A stretch of 64,000 nucleotides of DNA from Pandoraea capi (lineage in GTDB: Bacteria; Pseudomonadota; Gammaproteobacteria; Burkholderiales; Burkholderiaceae). Where the stretch lies: the NCBI RefSeq assembly GCF_902459735.1, contig NZ_CABPRV010000001.1, positions 124,001 through 188,000 of the forward strand, given 5' to 3'. The notes beneath the pieces were generated by a model. It saw only the letters and a list, made by a program, of their open reading frames with translations, did no database searches and was not told the DNA's origin. The translations under genes were made by a program, and so were the position numbers. Shown in pieces: positions 9,351-20,600 of the stretch. Numbering within the stretch: position 1 is the first letter of the stretch; each line of letters begins with the position of its first letter.

Positions 9351-10238
9351 TCAAAAAAGACGTTCGCGCAGCATCGTCAGAAGATATTGACCGTACCCGG
9401 TCTTGGCGAGCGGCTGTGCCAGCTTCTCGATGGCTGCGGCGTCGATCCAGCCGCGGCGGTAGGCGATCTCTTCCGGGCAAGCCACCTTCAATCCCTGACG
9501 ACTCTCGATGGTCTGGATGAACGTACTGGCTTCGAGCATCGACTCGTGCGTGCCGGTATCGAGCCACGCATATCCGCGTCCCATCATCTGCACATTGAGC
9601 TTGCCGCGCTTCAGATACTCGTTGTTGACGTCGGTAATTTCCAACTCGCCGCGTGCGGAAGGTTTAATCGAGCGGGCAATTTCGATCACGTCGTTGTCAC
9701 AGAAATATAGTCCCGTGACCGCGTAGCGCGACTTGGGATCTTTGGGCTTTTCAACGAGTTCGACGGCCTTGCCGTGCTCATCGAACGTCACCACCCCGTA
9801 ACGCTCCGGATCGTGCACAGGGTAGGCAAAGACCGAGGCGCCTTCCGTCTGGGCATTCGCCTTGGCCAGGAGGCCGGCAAAATCGTTCCCGTAGAACAGG
9901 TTATCGCCGAGCACAAGCGCGCACGGATCGTTGCCGATGAAGTCGGCGCCGATCAGGAAAGCCTGTGCAAGACCGTCCGGGGACGGCTGCACGGCATACT
10001 GCAGGTTAAGGCCCCACTGGCTGCCGTCGCCGAGCAGTTGCTCGAAGCGCGGCGTGTCCTGCGGCGTAGAGATGATCAGCACGTCGCGAATCCCCGCCAG
10101 CATGAGCGTGGTCAGCGGGTAGTAGATCATCGGCTTGTCGTAGACCGGCAGCAGTTGCTTGGAAACGGCCAGCGTTGCCGGATACAGGCGCGTGCCGGAA
10201 CCGCCGGCCAGAATGATGCCTTTGCGTTTGATACTCAT
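9351..10238 (-). CDS. rfbA: Glucose-1-phosphate thymidylyltransferase
   Basis: First enzyme of dTDP-rhamnose synthesis: glucose-1-phosphate plus dTTP gives dTDP-glucose. The 295-residue protein begins [20 protein letters not shown], which holds the nucleotide-binding loop GGSGTRLYP, followed by [21 protein letters not shown] and [10 protein letters not shown]. The open frame extends 65 codons upstream into rfbB, but the ATG at 10238 has a GAGG ribosome binding site and gives the normal length. It lies 7 nt after rfbB, so the two are almost certainly co-transcribed. Confidence 0.97.
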   Translation of the reverse strand: MSIKRKGIILAGGSGTRLYPATLAVSKQLLPVYDKPMIYYPLTTLMLAGIRDVLIISTPQDTPRFEQLLGDGSQWGLNLQYAVQPSPDGLAQAFLIGADFIGNDPCALVLGDNLFYGNDFAGLLAKANAQTEGASVFAYPVHDPERYGVVTFDEHGKAVELVEKPKDPKSRYAVTGLYFCDNDVIEIARSIKPSARGELEITDVNNEYLKRGKLNVQMMGRGYAWLDTGTHESMLEASTFIQTIESRQGLKVACPEEIAYRRGWIDAAAIEKLAQPLAKTGYGQYLLTMLRERLF

Positions 10239-10245
10239 AGGTGCC

Positions 10246-11310
10246 TCAATCGTTCTTCTGATAATGCGTTTCGATCCAGCGCTTGTACTCGCCCGACTGG
10301 ACCTGACGTACCCACTCGCCATTCGCGAGATACCACTGAACGGTCTTGCGCATGCCTGTCTCGAAGGTTTCCGCCGGGCGCCAGCCCAACTCGCGTTCGA
10401 GCTTGCGCGCATCGATGGCGTAACGTCGATCATGTCCAGGACGGTCGGTCACAAACGTGATCTGATCGACATACGACTTACCGTCGGCGCGTGGCGAAAG
10501 TTCGTCGAGCAGCGTGCAAAGATGCTTCACGACCGACAGGTTATTCTGCTCGTTCCAGCCGCCGACATTGTAAACCTCGCCCGTCACGCCCTTGGCCAGC
10601 ACTTCGCGAATCGCCGAGCAGTGATCGCCGACGTACAACCAGTCGCGCACGTTGCTGCCATCGCCGTAGATCGGCAACGGCTTGCCGGCCAGCGCGTTGG
10701 CGATGACCAGCGGAATCAGCTTCTCCGGGAACTGGTACGGACCGTAGTTGTTCGAGCAGTTGGTCGTGAGCACCGGCATGCCGTAGGTGTGATGATAGGC
10801 ACGCACGAGATGGTCGGAGCCCGCTTTCGACGCCGAATACGGGCTGTTCGGCGCGTACGGCGTCGTTTCGGTGAAGGCCGGGTCCGTCGGGCTCAGCGAA
10901 CCATAGACCTCGTCGGTCGACACGTGCAGGAAACGGAAGTTGTCGCGGGCGGCGCCTTCGAGTGCGCCCCAATAGGCACGTGCCGCTTCGAGCATCGTGA
11001 AGGTGCCCACAATGTTCGTCTGCACGAACTCGCCCGGGCCGTGAATCGAACGATCGACGTGGCTCTCTGCTGCGAAATGCAGCACCGCACGCGGACGATG
11101 CGCCGCATAGAGCTTGTCCAGCGCGGCACGGTCACAAATATCGACTTGCGCGAAATGGTGACGGGGGTCGCGTTCGAGACTCGCCAGATTCGCCAGGTTA
11201 CCGGCGTAAGTGAGCTTGTCGATGGTCACGACCGGTTCGTCGTGTTGCGCAAGCCAGTCGAGAACGAAGTTTGCGCCGATGAATCCGGCGCCGCCAGTCA
11301 CGAAGATCAT
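10246..11310 (-). CDS. rfbB: dTDP-glucose 4,6-dehydratase
   Basis: Second enzyme of the dTDP-rhamnose pathway, an NAD-dependent short-chain dehydrogenase-fold enzyme. The 354 residues start with the NAD-binding motif [16 protein letters not shown]. The catalytic blocks are [11 protein letters not shown], with the TDE that supplies the acid/base residues, and [20 protein letters not shown], with the YxxxK pair. It heads the rfbB-rfbA-rfbC set. Only 28 bp separate it from the AhpD-like gene upstream, which may share its transcript. The products serve O-antigen or other rhamnose-containing surface glycans. Confidence 0.97.
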   Translation of the reverse strand: MIFVTGGAGFIGANFVLDWLAQHDEPVVTIDKLTYAGNLANLASLERDPRHHFAQVDICDRAALDKLYAAHRPRAVLHFAAESHVDRSIHGPGEFVQTNIVGTFTMLEAARAYWGALEGAARDNFRFLHVSTDEVYGSLSPTDPAFTETTPYAPNSPYSASKAGSDHLVRAYHHTYGMPVLTTNCSNNYGPYQFPEKLIPLVIANALAGKPLPIYGDGSNVRDWLYVGDHCSAIREVLAKGVTGEVYNVGGWNEQNNLSVVKHLCTLLDELSPRADGKSYVDQITFVTDRPGHDRRYAIDARKLERELGWRPAETFETGMRKTVQWYLANGEWVRQVQSGEYKRWIETHYQKND

Positions 11311-11338
11311 AGGTATCGAAGTTTTGTGAGAAGTCGGT

Positions 11339-11926
11339 TTAACGGGTGCGAGGCACGCGCCCCATCAGGAAAAATTCGTCGTTGGGACGCATCGAAATCG
11401 CATTGGCGATGCGGTTCGACATGCCGAAGAATGCCGTGATCGCGGCGATGTCCCAGATATCTTCGTCGTTCAGGCCGTGTCCGCGCAGGTTCGCATAATC
11501 GTCATCGCCCACGTCCTGCGAGCGTTCGCAAACCTTCAGCGCATAAGCCAGAATCGCCTTCTGACGCTCAGTCAGGTCCGCCTTCAGATAATTGACGGCG
11601 ATCTGGTCGGCCAGCAACGGCTGCTTTTCATAGATGCGCACCAGCGCGCCATGCGCGACCACACAGTACAGACACTGATTCACGGCGCTGGTTGCCACCA
11701 CGATCATTTCGCGCTCGCCCTGGCTCAAATTGCCGTCTTTGAGCATGAGCGCATCGTGATACGCGAAAAAAGCGCGGAATTCGTCAGGACGATGCGCCAG
11801 CGTCAGGAAAACGTTCGGAATGAAGCCTGCCTTCTCCTGCACCTCGTCGATGCGCGCACGGATATCGTCCGGCAATGCGGCGAGATCCGGCACGGGAAAA
11901 CGACTGATCGGCGGCTGGCTCATCAT
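11339..11926 (-). CDS. AhpD-like peroxidase-related protein (carboxymuconolactone decarboxylase fold)
   Basis: A 195-residue alkylhydroperoxidase D-like protein. The redox centre is visible as CxxC followed by histidine in [14 protein letters not shown], inside the all-helical fold; the ending resembles the uncharacterised peroxidase-related subgroup. It probably acts in peroxide or thiol redox chemistry in the cytoplasm, but the physiological partner is unknown. Two adjacent ATG codons are possible; the second, at 11923, is about 6 nt from a strong GAGGAG and gives 194 residues. The gene lies directly upstream of rfbB in the same direction, which has no obvious functional logic. Confidence 0.86.
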   Translation of the reverse strand: MMSQPPISRFPVPDLAALPDDIRARIDEVQEKAGFIPNVFLTLAHRPDEFRAFFAYHDALMLKDGNLSQGEREMIVVATSAVNQCLYCVVAHGALVRIYEKQPLLADQIAVNYLKADLTERQKAILAYALKVCERSQDVGDDDYANLRGHGLNDEDIWDIAAITAFFGMSNRIANAISMRPNDEFFLMGRVPRTR

Positions 11927-12036
11927 GGTCTCCTCAAAGGCGGGCAGTGTTGTCGGGCGGTGGCCTGCGTCGCGACAGGTCGTATCACGACACCTCGCAA
12001 ACGCTTGCCTACCTCCTGCTGAAACGGCGCTTGAAA

Positions 12037-13788
12037 TTACGCCTCTTGCTGCTGCGCGTACTGAATGCGGTGCAAGTGCGCGTAGAGGCCATTATGCGCC
12101 ACCAGTGCCTGGTGAGAGCCCTGCTCCGCAATCCGGCCATGTTCCAGTACGACGATCCGGTCCGCACGTTCGATGGTCGACAGACGGTGCGCGATCACGA
12201 GCGTCGTACGGCCTTCCATCAGCACTTCCAGCGCCGCCTGCACGTGGCGCTCGGATTCGGAATCCAGTGCAGAAGTGGCTTCATCGAGAATCAGGATCGG
12301 CGCGTCCTTGTATATCGCGCGGGCAATCGCCAGACGCTGACGCTGACCGCCCGACAGGCGCATGCCATTGTCGCCCACGAGCGTGGCGACGCCGTCGGGC
12401 ATCGCCGCCACCGCATCGGCCAGATTGGCCGCACGCAGGGCGGCCTGCACGCGCTCGGCATCGACCTCCTGACCGTAGGCCACGTTGGCGGCGATGGTGT
12501 CGTTGAACAGCACGACGTCCTGACTCACGAACGCGATCTGACGACGCAGGTCGGCCAGACGCAGATCGGTGAGCGGAATGCCGTCGAGCAGGATACGTCC
12601 GCCGGTCGGATCGAAGAAGCGCGGCACCAGATTGACCATCGTTGTCTTGCCACTGCCGGACGGGCCGACCAGCGCGACCATTTCCCCTGGCGCGACATCC
12701 AGTGAAATGCGGTCGAGCGTCGGACGCTCGCTCGCGCCGTAGTTGAAACTCACGTCATCGAACGTCACACGGCCCTTCGCGCGCTCGAGCGTACGCTCGC
12801 CGCCTACGGGTTCGACTTCGACGTCCATGACCTCGAAGATCAGTTCCGCGGCCGTCACGCCACGTTGCAACGGCTGGTTCACGTCCATCAGATGCTTGAG
12901 CGGGGAGACGACGAGCAACAGCGCCGTGACGAACGCGGTGAAGCCGCCCACCGTCATTTCGCCGGAGGACGATTCGATCATCGCCACGGTGATCACGATC
13001 GCCAGCGCCAGCGAGGCGAGCGCCTGCGTCACCGGCTGTGCCAGACCGCCCGAGACCGTCACGCGCATGGCATAGCCGCGCAGCGTGCTGGTCATCTTGT
13101 CGAAGCGGCCCTTTTCGTACTCTTCGCCGTTGTGGATCTTCACGACCTTGTAGCCGCCGACCGCCTCCTCGACCACGTACGACAGCGCGTTGGTCAGCGT
13201 TTGCTGCTCGCGGTTCAGGCGGCGCAGGCGACGGTTGATCTTGCCGACCAGCCAGCCGATCAGCGGCAGAATGACGGCCACCACCAACGTCAGGCGCCAG
13301 TTCAGGTAGAACAGGTAACCTAGCAGGCCAACGACGGTGAGCGAATCGCGCACGAGCGTGATCAGCACCGTGGTGAGCACGCCAAGCACCTGATTGACTT
13401 CATAGACGATGGCGTTGATCAGCGTGCTGGTCGTCTCGCGCTGGTAGTAGGACGCCGGCGCATGCAGCAAACGCTCGAACATGCGCACGCGCAGATCGAG
13501 CAGCACACGGTTGGAGACCCACGACAGCATGTAGTTGGCCGAATACTGCGCCAGCCCGCGAATGACCGCCAGACCGATCACGGCGGCCGGGACATACCAG
13601 AGCTTCCAAGGATCGCCGCCCGAAAAGCCCTTGTCGAGCACCGGTTTGAGCACTGCCGGAATCGCCGCTTCGGTCGCTGCGACCAGCGCCATGGCGAGAA
13701 CGGCCAACAGGCCCATGTGCCAATAAGGCTGGAGATAGCCCAGCAGACGTCGCAAGATCGGTCCGGTGGGCTTGTGCGGTGCGCTCAT
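12037..13788 (-). CDS. msbA: MsbA-type lipid A/LPS core ABC flippase
   Basis: Half-size ABC exporter (583 residues) that flips lipid A-core across the inner membrane. Six membrane helices occupy about residues 20-310. The nucleotide-binding domain then shows Walker A (GPSGSGKTT), signature LSGGQRQR, Walker B and D-loop ([16 protein letters not shown]) and the H-loop ([10 protein letters not shown]). Length and sequence style fit MsbA. The ATG at 13788 gives MSAPHKPTG; the open frame extends 55 codons upstream through the divergent recQ promoter and is not credible there. Nearby rhamnose and LPS-core glycosyltransferase genes agree with an LPS role. Confidence 0.9.
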   Translation of the reverse strand: MSAPHKPTGPILRRLLGYLQPYWHMGLLAVLAMALVAATEAAIPAVLKPVLDKGFSGGDPWKLWYVPAAVIGLAVIRGLAQYSANYMLSWVSNRVLLDLRVRMFERLLHAPASYYQRETTSTLINAIVYEVNQVLGVLTTVLITLVRDSLTVVGLLGYLFYLNWRLTLVVAVILPLIGWLVGKINRRLRRLNREQQTLTNALSYVVEEAVGGYKVVKIHNGEEYEKGRFDKMTSTLRGYAMRVTVSGGLAQPVTQALASLALAIVITVAMIESSSGEMTVGGFTAFVTALLLVVSPLKHLMDVNQPLQRGVTAAELIFEVMDVEVEPVGGERTLERAKGRVTFDDVSFNYGASERPTLDRISLDVAPGEMVALVGPSGSGKTTMVNLVPRFFDPTGGRILLDGIPLTDLRLADLRRQIAFVSQDVVLFNDTIAANVAYGQEVDAERVQAALRAANLADAVAAMPDGVATLVGDNGMRLSGGQRQRLAIARAIYKDAPILILDEATSALDSESERHVQAALEVLMEGRTTLVIAHRLSTIERADRIVVLEHGRIAEQGSHQALVAHNGLYAHLHRIQYAQQQEA

Positions 13789-13938
13789 GTAAGTCGGGGA
13801 CGGCAGGAAAACCGCTATTCTAACGTACCGGCCGGTCCCGCCGGGACGTGTCCGAACCGGACTAGGACGCCGCCGTAAAAATCTCCACAATGCCCGATAT
13901 CCGTGGCCTTCGGCGCGCCGAACCCCGGGTGGAACCGG

Positions 13939-13944
13939 TATACT
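13939..13944 (+). promoter_or_regulatory. Possible -10 box immediately upstream of recQ
   Basis: TATACT ends 7 nt before the recQ ATG. If used, transcription would begin at or next to the start codon. No clear -35 element was found. Confidence 0.35.
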
Positions 13945-13951
13945 CCGGCGC

Positions 13952-15763
13952 ATGGCAAGCGCACTCGAAGTCCTCCGTACCGTATTCGGCTATAACGCAT
14001 TCCGTGGCGATCAGGCCGCCATCGTCGACCATGTAGCCGACGGGGGCGATGCACTCGTGCTCATGCCCACGGGCGGCGGCAAGTCACTCTGCTATCAGAT
14101 CCCCGCGCTGCTGCGCCCGGGCATCGGTATCGTCGTCTCCCCGCTCATCGCCCTCATGCAGGATCAGGTCGACGCCCTGCTGCAAGCGGGGGTGCGCGCC
14201 GCCTATCTGAATTCCAGCCTCGCCTTCGACGAAGCGGTCGATATCGAACGGCGCGCCGCGCGCGGCGAACTCGACCTGCTTTACGTCGCGCCGGAACGGT
14301 TGCTGACCGATCGGTTTCTCAATCTGCTCGACCGGCTCGACGAGCGCGGCCAACTGGCGCTCTTCGCCATCGACGAAGCCCACTGCGTCTCGCAATGGGG
14401 CCATGACTTCCGTCCCGAATATATTCAGCTCTCGGCGCTGCACGAACGCTACCCGCGTGTGCCGCGCATTGCGCTGACGGCGACCGCAGACGCCGCGACG
14501 CGGGAAGAAATTCAGACCCGGCTCGGGCTGACCGACGCGCGCCTGTTCGTCTCCAGCTTCGACCGGCCGAACATTCGCTACGAGATCGTCGACCGCGACA
14601 ATCCACGCAAGCAATTGCTGGCGTTTCTCAGCCGGCATCGCGGCGAGGCAGGCATCGTGTATTGCCTGTCACGCAAGAAAGTGGAAGAAACGGCAGCCTG
14701 GCTGGAGACGCAGGGAATCGCGGCGCTGCCCTATCACGCCGGGCTCGATGCCGAGGTGCGACGCACCCATCAGCAACGGTTCCTGCGCGAAGAAGGGCTG
14801 GTCATGGCGGCGACTGTCGCCTTTGGCATGGGTATCGACAAGCCAGACGTGCGCTTTGTCGCGCATCTGGACTTGCCCAAGAGCCTCGAAGCCTATTATC
14901 AGGAGACGGGCCGTGCCGGTCGTGACGGGGAGCCCGCCGAAGCCTGGATGACTTACGGCCTGAACGACGTCGTCGTGCACCGTAGCCGAATCGACGAATC
15001 GAACGCCTCCGAGCTGCAAAAGCGCATCGAGCGCCAAAAGCTCGACGCCCTGCTCGGCTATTGCGAGGCGCCCCGCTGCCGTCGCACCGTGCTGCTGTCC
15101 TATTTCGGCGAACAGAGCGAGCCGTGCGGCAATTGCGACGTCTGCCTCAACCCGCCCGAGGTTTTCGACGGCACCGTCGCGGCCCAGAAGGCGCTCTCCG
15201 CCATTCTGCGCACCGGCCAGCGCTTCGGCGCAGGCCATCTCGTCGATCTGCTGCGCGGGCGCAGCACGGACAAGATCCGTCAGTTCGGGCACGAAAGCCT
15301 GCCGACCTTCGGCGTGGGCGGCGAAATGGACGATCAGGGCTGGCGCGCAGTGTTTCGTCAGTTGATCGCCCACGGCATCATCGAACCGGACAGCAGCCAG
15401 TACGGCGCACTCACGCTCAACGCGACAGCGCGTCCGGTGCTCAAGGGCGAAACGACCGTGTCGTTGCGACGTCAGCAGCGGCCGACCGCCGGCAAGAAAA
15501 GCCGCTTTGCCGGCTATGCGTCGTCGCAGGCCATCGAACTGGATGTGGCGGACCAACAGGTGTTCGAGAAACTTCGTGCCTGGCGGCAGGACATGGCGAA
15601 GACTCAGGCGGTGCCCGCGTACGTTATCCTGCATGACCGTACGTTGCGGGAACTGGCCCAGCGCCGCCCCCGTCATCGCGACGGACTGGTGGATATCACC
15701 GGTCTGGGCGAGGCGAAGATCGAGCGCTACGGTGAAGCGCTGGTCGAGCTGCTGAATGCTTGA
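13952..15763 (+). CDS. recQ: ATP-dependent DNA helicase RecQ
   Basis: 3'-5' DNA helicase of recombination and replication-fork repair; 603 residues, close to E. coli RecQ. Order of parts: Walker A (MPTGGGKS, about residues 38-45), DEAH box with the RecQ aromatic loop ([19 protein letters not shown]), helicase domain 2 ([19 protein letters not shown], then [12 protein letters not shown]), the zinc-binding cysteines (C...C...CGNCDVC), the winged helix and a C-terminal HRDC domain. It is divergent from msbA with 163 bp between them. Nothing unusual is visible. Confidence 0.97.
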   Translation: MASALEVLRTVFGYNAFRGDQAAIVDHVADGGDALVLMPTGGGKSLCYQIPALLRPGIGIVVSPLIALMQDQVDALLQAGVRAAYLNSSLAFDEAVDIERRAARGELDLLYVAPERLLTDRFLNLLDRLDERGQLALFAIDEAHCVSQWGHDFRPEYIQLSALHERYPRVPRIALTATADAATREEIQTRLGLTDARLFVSSFDRPNIRYEIVDRDNPRKQLLAFLSRHRGEAGIVYCLSRKKVEETAAWLETQGIAALPYHAGLDAEVRRTHQQRFLREEGLVMAATVAFGMGIDKPDVRFVAHLDLPKSLEAYYQETGRAGRDGEPAEAWMTYGLNDVVVHRSRIDESNASELQKRIERQKLDALLGYCEAPRCRRTVLLSYFGEQSEPCGNCDVCLNPPEVFDGTVAAQKALSAILRTGQRFGAGHLVDLLRGRSTDKIRQFGHESLPTFGVGGEMDDQGWRAVFRQLIAHGIIEPDSSQYGALTLNATARPVLKGETTVSLRRQQRPTAGKKSRFAGYASSQAIELDVADQQVFEKLRAWRQDMAKTQAVPAYVILHDRTLRELAQRRPRHRDGLVDITGLGEAKIERYGEALVELLNA

Positions 15764-15875
15764 GCCGTGCGGCGCATCGATACCGCTGCGTTGCTCACGG
15801 CTCACTACGCACCGCGAATACCCGCCAGCCCTTTGATGACCCACTGTTTAGCCCACCCAACGGCCCGCCCCGACC

Positions 15876-16637
15876 ATGTCTGACATGCAACGCCTGCCGA
15901 TCTCGGTGACGATTCTCACGCGCGACGAGCGTCACAACATTGCCGACTGCATTGCGTCGGTGGCGTCGTTCGCCATGCAGATCGTCGTGGTCGACAACGC
16001 CAGCACGGACGGCACGGCAGAGATTGCGCGCGACGCGGGCGCAGAGGTCTATGTCACGCCCGACTGGCCCGGCTTCGGCCCGCAGAAGAATCGCGCGCTG
16101 TCGTATGCCACACAGCCGTGGGTGCTGTCGCTGGATGCCGACGAGCGTGTCACGCCCGAGTTGGCTGCCGATATCGCCGCCGCTATCGCACAGGGCACCC
16201 ATGCGGGTTACCGCATGCCTCGCCTGTCGCAATTTCTCGGTCACTGGGTGAAGCACTGCGGCTGGTATCCGGATTACGTACTGCGGCTGTTCCGTCGCGA
16301 TGCCGGACGCTTCTCCGACAATCTCGTGCATGAGCGTGTCATCGTCGACGGCGAGATCGGCACGCTCGCCCACCACCTTCTGCATTACAGCTACACCGAA
16401 GTCCGTCAGGTCGATGACAAGGTACAGCGCTATGCGCGGGCGGGAGCGAAGGAGATGGCAATGCGCGGCAAGCGTGTCTCCCCCCTCAAGCCGTGGATCA
16501 ATGGCGGATGGGCTTTCGTGCGCACCTACGTGTTGCGTCGCGGCTTTCTCGATGGCGCGACCGGCGCAGCCATTGCGCGCATGAACGCCCGCAGCGCCTT
16601 TCTCAAGTACGCCTTGCTCAGAAGCGGCGAGGTTTGA
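15876..16637 (+). CDS. WaaE/KdtX-like LPS inner-core glycosyltransferase (family 2)
   Basis: A 253-residue family 2 glycosyltransferase. The nucleotide-sugar-binding N terminus is ISVTILTRDERHN, with VVVDNASTDGT and the acidic metal site LDADER (about residues 86-91). The block HCGWYPDYVLRLFRRDAG and the following HERV are characteristic of the WaaE/KdtX group, which adds a beta-1,4-glucose to the first heptose of the LPS core. It acts at the cytoplasmic face of the inner membrane. It stands alone between recQ and a convergent second glycosyltransferase. The group assignment is good; the exact acceptor is inferred. Confidence 0.83.
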   Translation: MSDMQRLPISVTILTRDERHNIADCIASVASFAMQIVVVDNASTDGTAEIARDAGAEVYVTPDWPGFGPQKNRALSYATQPWVLSLDADERVTPELAADIAAAIAQGTHAGYRMPRLSQFLGHWVKHCGWYPDYVLRLFRRDAGRFSDNLVHERVIVDGEIGTLAHHLLHYSYTEVRQVDDKVQRYARAGAKEMAMRGKRVSPLKPWINGGWAFVRTYVLRRGFLDGATGAAIARMNARSAFLKYALLRSGEV

Positions 16638-16699
16638 GAAAGGTATGCCCGAGGCCTCGTGTACGTTCGGCCTTGATACCGAGAAATCACGCAGAAACA

Positions 16700-16727
16700 A
16701 GAACGGACGCCCGAGGCGTCCGTTTTC
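16700..16727. terminator. Bidirectional terminator between two convergent glycosyltransferase genes
   Basis: A perfect 10-bp stem (AACGGACGCC / GGCGTCCGTT) with a 3-nt loop is followed by TTTT on the plus strand and by a T-rich run on the minus strand. It sits between the convergent genes ending at 16637 and 16747, so it can serve both. Confidence 0.82.
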
Positions 16728-16746
16728 ACATGACATGCTGACGTCG

Positions 16747-17598
16747 TTATTTCGCCAGCGCGCGCTTGATGCGTGAGCGGAACAACTGCCAGCGCAGCTT
16801 GCTGTCTTCGACCGGCTCGGCCAGACGGCCGTCGCTGCCGGCCGGCACCGGCGTGCCGCGACGCAGATAGTACCGATCGAAAATCGACTGCGTCATGCCC
16901 CACTTGCGCAGGAACTGGGTGCGGCCGTCGTTCTTCACGACCTTACCCGTGCTCTTGCACTGGAAGTGATACACGAGACTCGCGCCCACACCAACGAAAC
17001 GGCGTGCGCCCGCTCCCCACATCTTCATCGAAAAATCGTTGTCGCTGCTCATGCCCGGGCTCAGCTCCGTGCTGTAGCCGCCCACGAGGAACCACCAGTC
17101 GCGATGCACGAGCGTCGGCGGCCACGTCGCACCGAACCAGTCGGGCTTGCGGTACGTTGGCACGGCAGCCAGCAGCCCCGCTTCGTCGAATTGGTCGACG
17201 TCACGGCCGAAATCCTGCACCAGCACGCACGGATTGCCGGTGTCGACCGGCTCGATCATCGTGCCCGAGAGCATGAACGCCTTGTCGGGCATGGCTTCGG
17301 CACGCTCGATCAGCGCACTGTCCCAGCCGGGGCAACAGTACATGTCGTCGTTGAGGAAAACGATGTACTTCTCGCGCGCGAGTGCCGCCGCCTGATTCAC
17401 GGCGAAGCAAATACCGATATTCTCGGCAGATGCCGTGTGCTCGATGCCCTCAGCCCTGACCCAGTCGAGCGATCCGTCCGAGCCATCATTGACGTGCACG
17501 ATGATCTGATGCGGATAGCGCGAATTCTGGCGAATGCTGCGCACACAGAGTTGCAGCAAGGCGAGGTTGTTCCAGGTCGGAACGATGATGGAGAACAT
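16747..17598 (-). CDS. Family 2 glycosyltransferase
   Basis: A 283-residue GT-A fold glycosyltransferase. It begins MFSIIVPTWNNLALLQLCV, with HVNDGSDGS for nucleotide-sugar binding and the acidic metal-binding motif FLNDDMYCCPGW (D84/D85). No membrane segment is seen, so it is cytosolic or peripheral. Donor and acceptor cannot be read from the sequence. It may act in surface polysaccharide synthesis like the WaaE-like enzyme opposite. The basic C-terminal tail (LFRSRIKRALAK) could help membrane association. It lies 74 bp downstream of dnaE on the same strand and may be partly read from it. Confidence 0.85.
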   Translation of the reverse strand: MFSIIVPTWNNLALLQLCVRSIRQNSRYPHQIIVHVNDGSDGSLDWVRAEGIEHTASAENIGICFAVNQAAALAREKYIVFLNDDMYCCPGWDSALIERAEAMPDKAFMLSGTMIEPVDTGNPCVLVQDFGRDVDQFDEAGLLAAVPTYRKPDWFGATWPPTLVHRDWWFLVGGYSTELSPGMSSDNDFSMKMWGAGARRFVGVGASLVYHFQCKSTGKVVKNDGRTQFLRKWGMTQSIFDRYYLRRGTPVPAGSDGRLAEPVEDSKLRWQLFRSRIKRALAK

Positions 17599-17672
17599 CC
17601 GGATTTCCTTGTTTTATCGACCGTCGGGCTGGCGGATGACGTCGGTTTTGCGACGCAATCCGCTGCCGTACA

Positions 17673-20600
17673 TCAATAGATCACTTGTACCGAGTCGGTC
17701 GTCAGCCACTGACGAAGCTCACCGAGCAGTTCATCACCCGGCTGCACCTTCCAGTCGTCGCCGAGACGGGACTCGCACTCGGCATCGGGACGACGATAGA
17801 CGATGTGCACCGGCAGGCCGTTTTGCTTGTCGGCATCGCCATCGCCGTTGCCGTTGCGACGGCCGAAGCCGCCACCACCACCGCCGTTACCGCCGCCTCC
17901 ACCGTGCCCGCCGTTGAACCCACCGCCGCCGCCCGCACCGGCCGTTGCGGCCACACGGTACATCGTGCAATGCGGTTGCAGCGTGGCGCGCAGACGCGTC
18001 CAGTCGGCATTACCGTTGAACGAGAGCTTCAGCGCCCGCGCAAAGCGTGCGCGCGCCCGGCCGAGGTCCATCAGGCTTTCGACGGTAAAGCGCAGGCCGC
18101 CGGTGAAGCTGTCGGGACGCGCGTTGCCGTGCACGATCAGCAGCTCGTCTTCCTTGAAGAGATGCTTGTTCGCCTCGAACTGCTCGTTGAAGATCGTGAC
18201 TTCGAGGGTGGCGGTGCCGTCGTCCAGTTGCACGATCAGCATCTTGCCGCGCTGCGTCATCATGGTGCGCATGGCGGAGATCACGCCGGCAACAAGCCGG
18301 TCGCGCCCTTCCGACAGATCCTTGATGCGGGTACGCACAAAGCGACGCACTTCGTCCGCGTACGAATCGAACATGTGCCCCGACAGATAGAAGCCGAGCG
18401 CCTGCTTCTCTTCCTGCAACTTGCGCTTGTCGGTCCATGCCGGCTCGTCCGCCAGTTCCAGCGGCGCTTGCAGGCTTTCGTCGCCCAGATCGAACAGGCT
18501 GACCTGATTGGCGGCGGCACTGGCCTGCTCGGCGGCTTCCATCGCCATCGGCACGGACGCCATCAACTGCGCCCGGTTGTCGTGAATCGAATCGAACGCC
18601 CCGGCGCGAATCAGCGCTTCGATCGTGCGACGGTTCACCACGCGGCGGTCGATGCGCGCGCAGAAGTCGAACAGATCGGTGAACGGACGCTCTTCGCGGG
18701 CACGCAGAATTTCTTCGATGGCCGACTGACCGCTCCCCTTGATGGCGCCGAGACCGTAACGCACGGTCTTCGAATCGGCCGGCTCGAAGCGATAGGCCGA
18801 GACGTTGACGTCCGGGGGCAGCACGCCCAATCCGTTCGCCGGGGCAAGGCAGTCTTCGTAGAGAATCTTGACCTTGTCGGTGTCGTCCATGGCCAAACTC
18901 ATGTTGGCGGCCATGAATTCGGCGGGATGGTGGGCTTTGAGCCAGGCGGTGTAGTAGGCGAGCAGCGCGTACGCGGCGGCGTGCGACTTGTTGAAGCCGT
19001 AGCCTGCGAACTTTTCCATCAAGTCGAAGATTTCGTCCGACTTCTCGCGCGTCAGACCGTTCTCCGCGGCACCCTTGGCGAAAATCTCGCGGTGCTCGGC
19101 CATTTCCTCGGCCTTCTTCTTACCCATTGCGCGACGCAACAGGTCGGCGCCACCGAGCGAGTATCCGCCGATGATCTGCGCCATCTGCATCACCTGCTCC
19201 TGGTAGACCATGATGCCGTAGGTCTCCTGGAGCACCGGCTCGACGCGCGGATCCGGATATTCCGTCTTCTCGCGGCCGTGCTTACGCGCGCAGAAGCTTG
19301 GAATCAGGTCCATCGGGCCCGGACGATACAACGCCACCAGCGCGATGATGTCCTCGAAGCGGTCAGGCTGGGCATCCTTCAACATGCCCTGCATGCCCCG
19401 GCTTTCCAGCTGGAACACCGCGACCGTATTGGCCTTCTTGAGAATGCTGAACGCCGCCGGGTCGGTGAGCGAGACCTGATCGAGCGACCAGTCCGCCATC
19501 TCCGGATGCAGACGCTTGATGTAGCGCTCGGCCCAGTTCAGGATCGTGAGCGTGGTCAGGCCCAGAAAGTCGAACTTCACCAGACCGACGGCTTCCACGT
19601 CGTCCTTGTCGTACTGACTCACCACGCCGCTGGCGTCTTCGCCGCTACCCTGCGTGTAGAGCGGGCAGAAGTCGGTCAGCTTGCCCGGGGCGATCAGCAC
19701 CCCGCCCGCGTGCATGCCGACGTTACGCGTGAGCCCTTCCACACGTTGCGCCAGCTCGATCAACTGCTTGACTTCGTCTTCCGTCTGGAAGCGCTCGGCC
19801 AGTTGCGGCTCTTCCTTGAGGGCGTCGTCGATGGTGACGTGCTTGCCCGGCTTGAACGGGATCAGCTTGGAAATGCCGTCGACGAAGTTGTACCCGAGAT
19901 CGAGCACGCGGCCCACGTCACGCACCGCGGCCTTGGCGGCCATCGAGCCGAAGGTGGCGATCTGCGAGACGGCGTCAGCGCCGTACTTTTCCTTCACGTA
20001 CTGAATGACGCGATCGCGGCCGTCCTGACAGAAGTCGATGTCGAAGTCGGGCATCGAGACGCGTTCCGGATTCAGGAAGCGCTCGAACAGCAGGTTGTAC
20101 TTGAGCGGGTCGAGGTCGGTAATGCCCAGCGCGTAGGCGACGAGCGAACCGGCGCCGGAACCCCGGCCCGGGCCGACCGGCACGCCGTTGTTCTTCGCCC
20201 ACTGGATGAAGTCCGCCACGATCAGGAAGTAGCCGGGGAAGCCCATCTTGATGATCGTGCCGGTCTCGAAGTCGAGACGCTTGTAATACTCGGGGCGCTG
20301 CCTGTCGCGCTCCGCCTCTTCCGGGAAGAGCAGCGCGAGACGCGTCTCGAGGCCTTCCTTGGAGAGTTGCACGAGATAGTCGTCGAGCGACATGCCGTCC
20401 GGCGTCGGGAAGAGCGGCAGCTTCGGCTTGCCGAGTTCGAGCGTGAGGTTGCAGCGCTTGGCGATCTCGACGGTGTTGGCAATCGCGGACGGCACGTCTT
20501 CGAACGCGGCGATCATGTCGTCCTGCGTGCGGAAGCTCTGATCCTGCGTGAAACGCCGCACCCGGCGCGCATTGCCGAGCATTTCACCTTCCGAGATACA

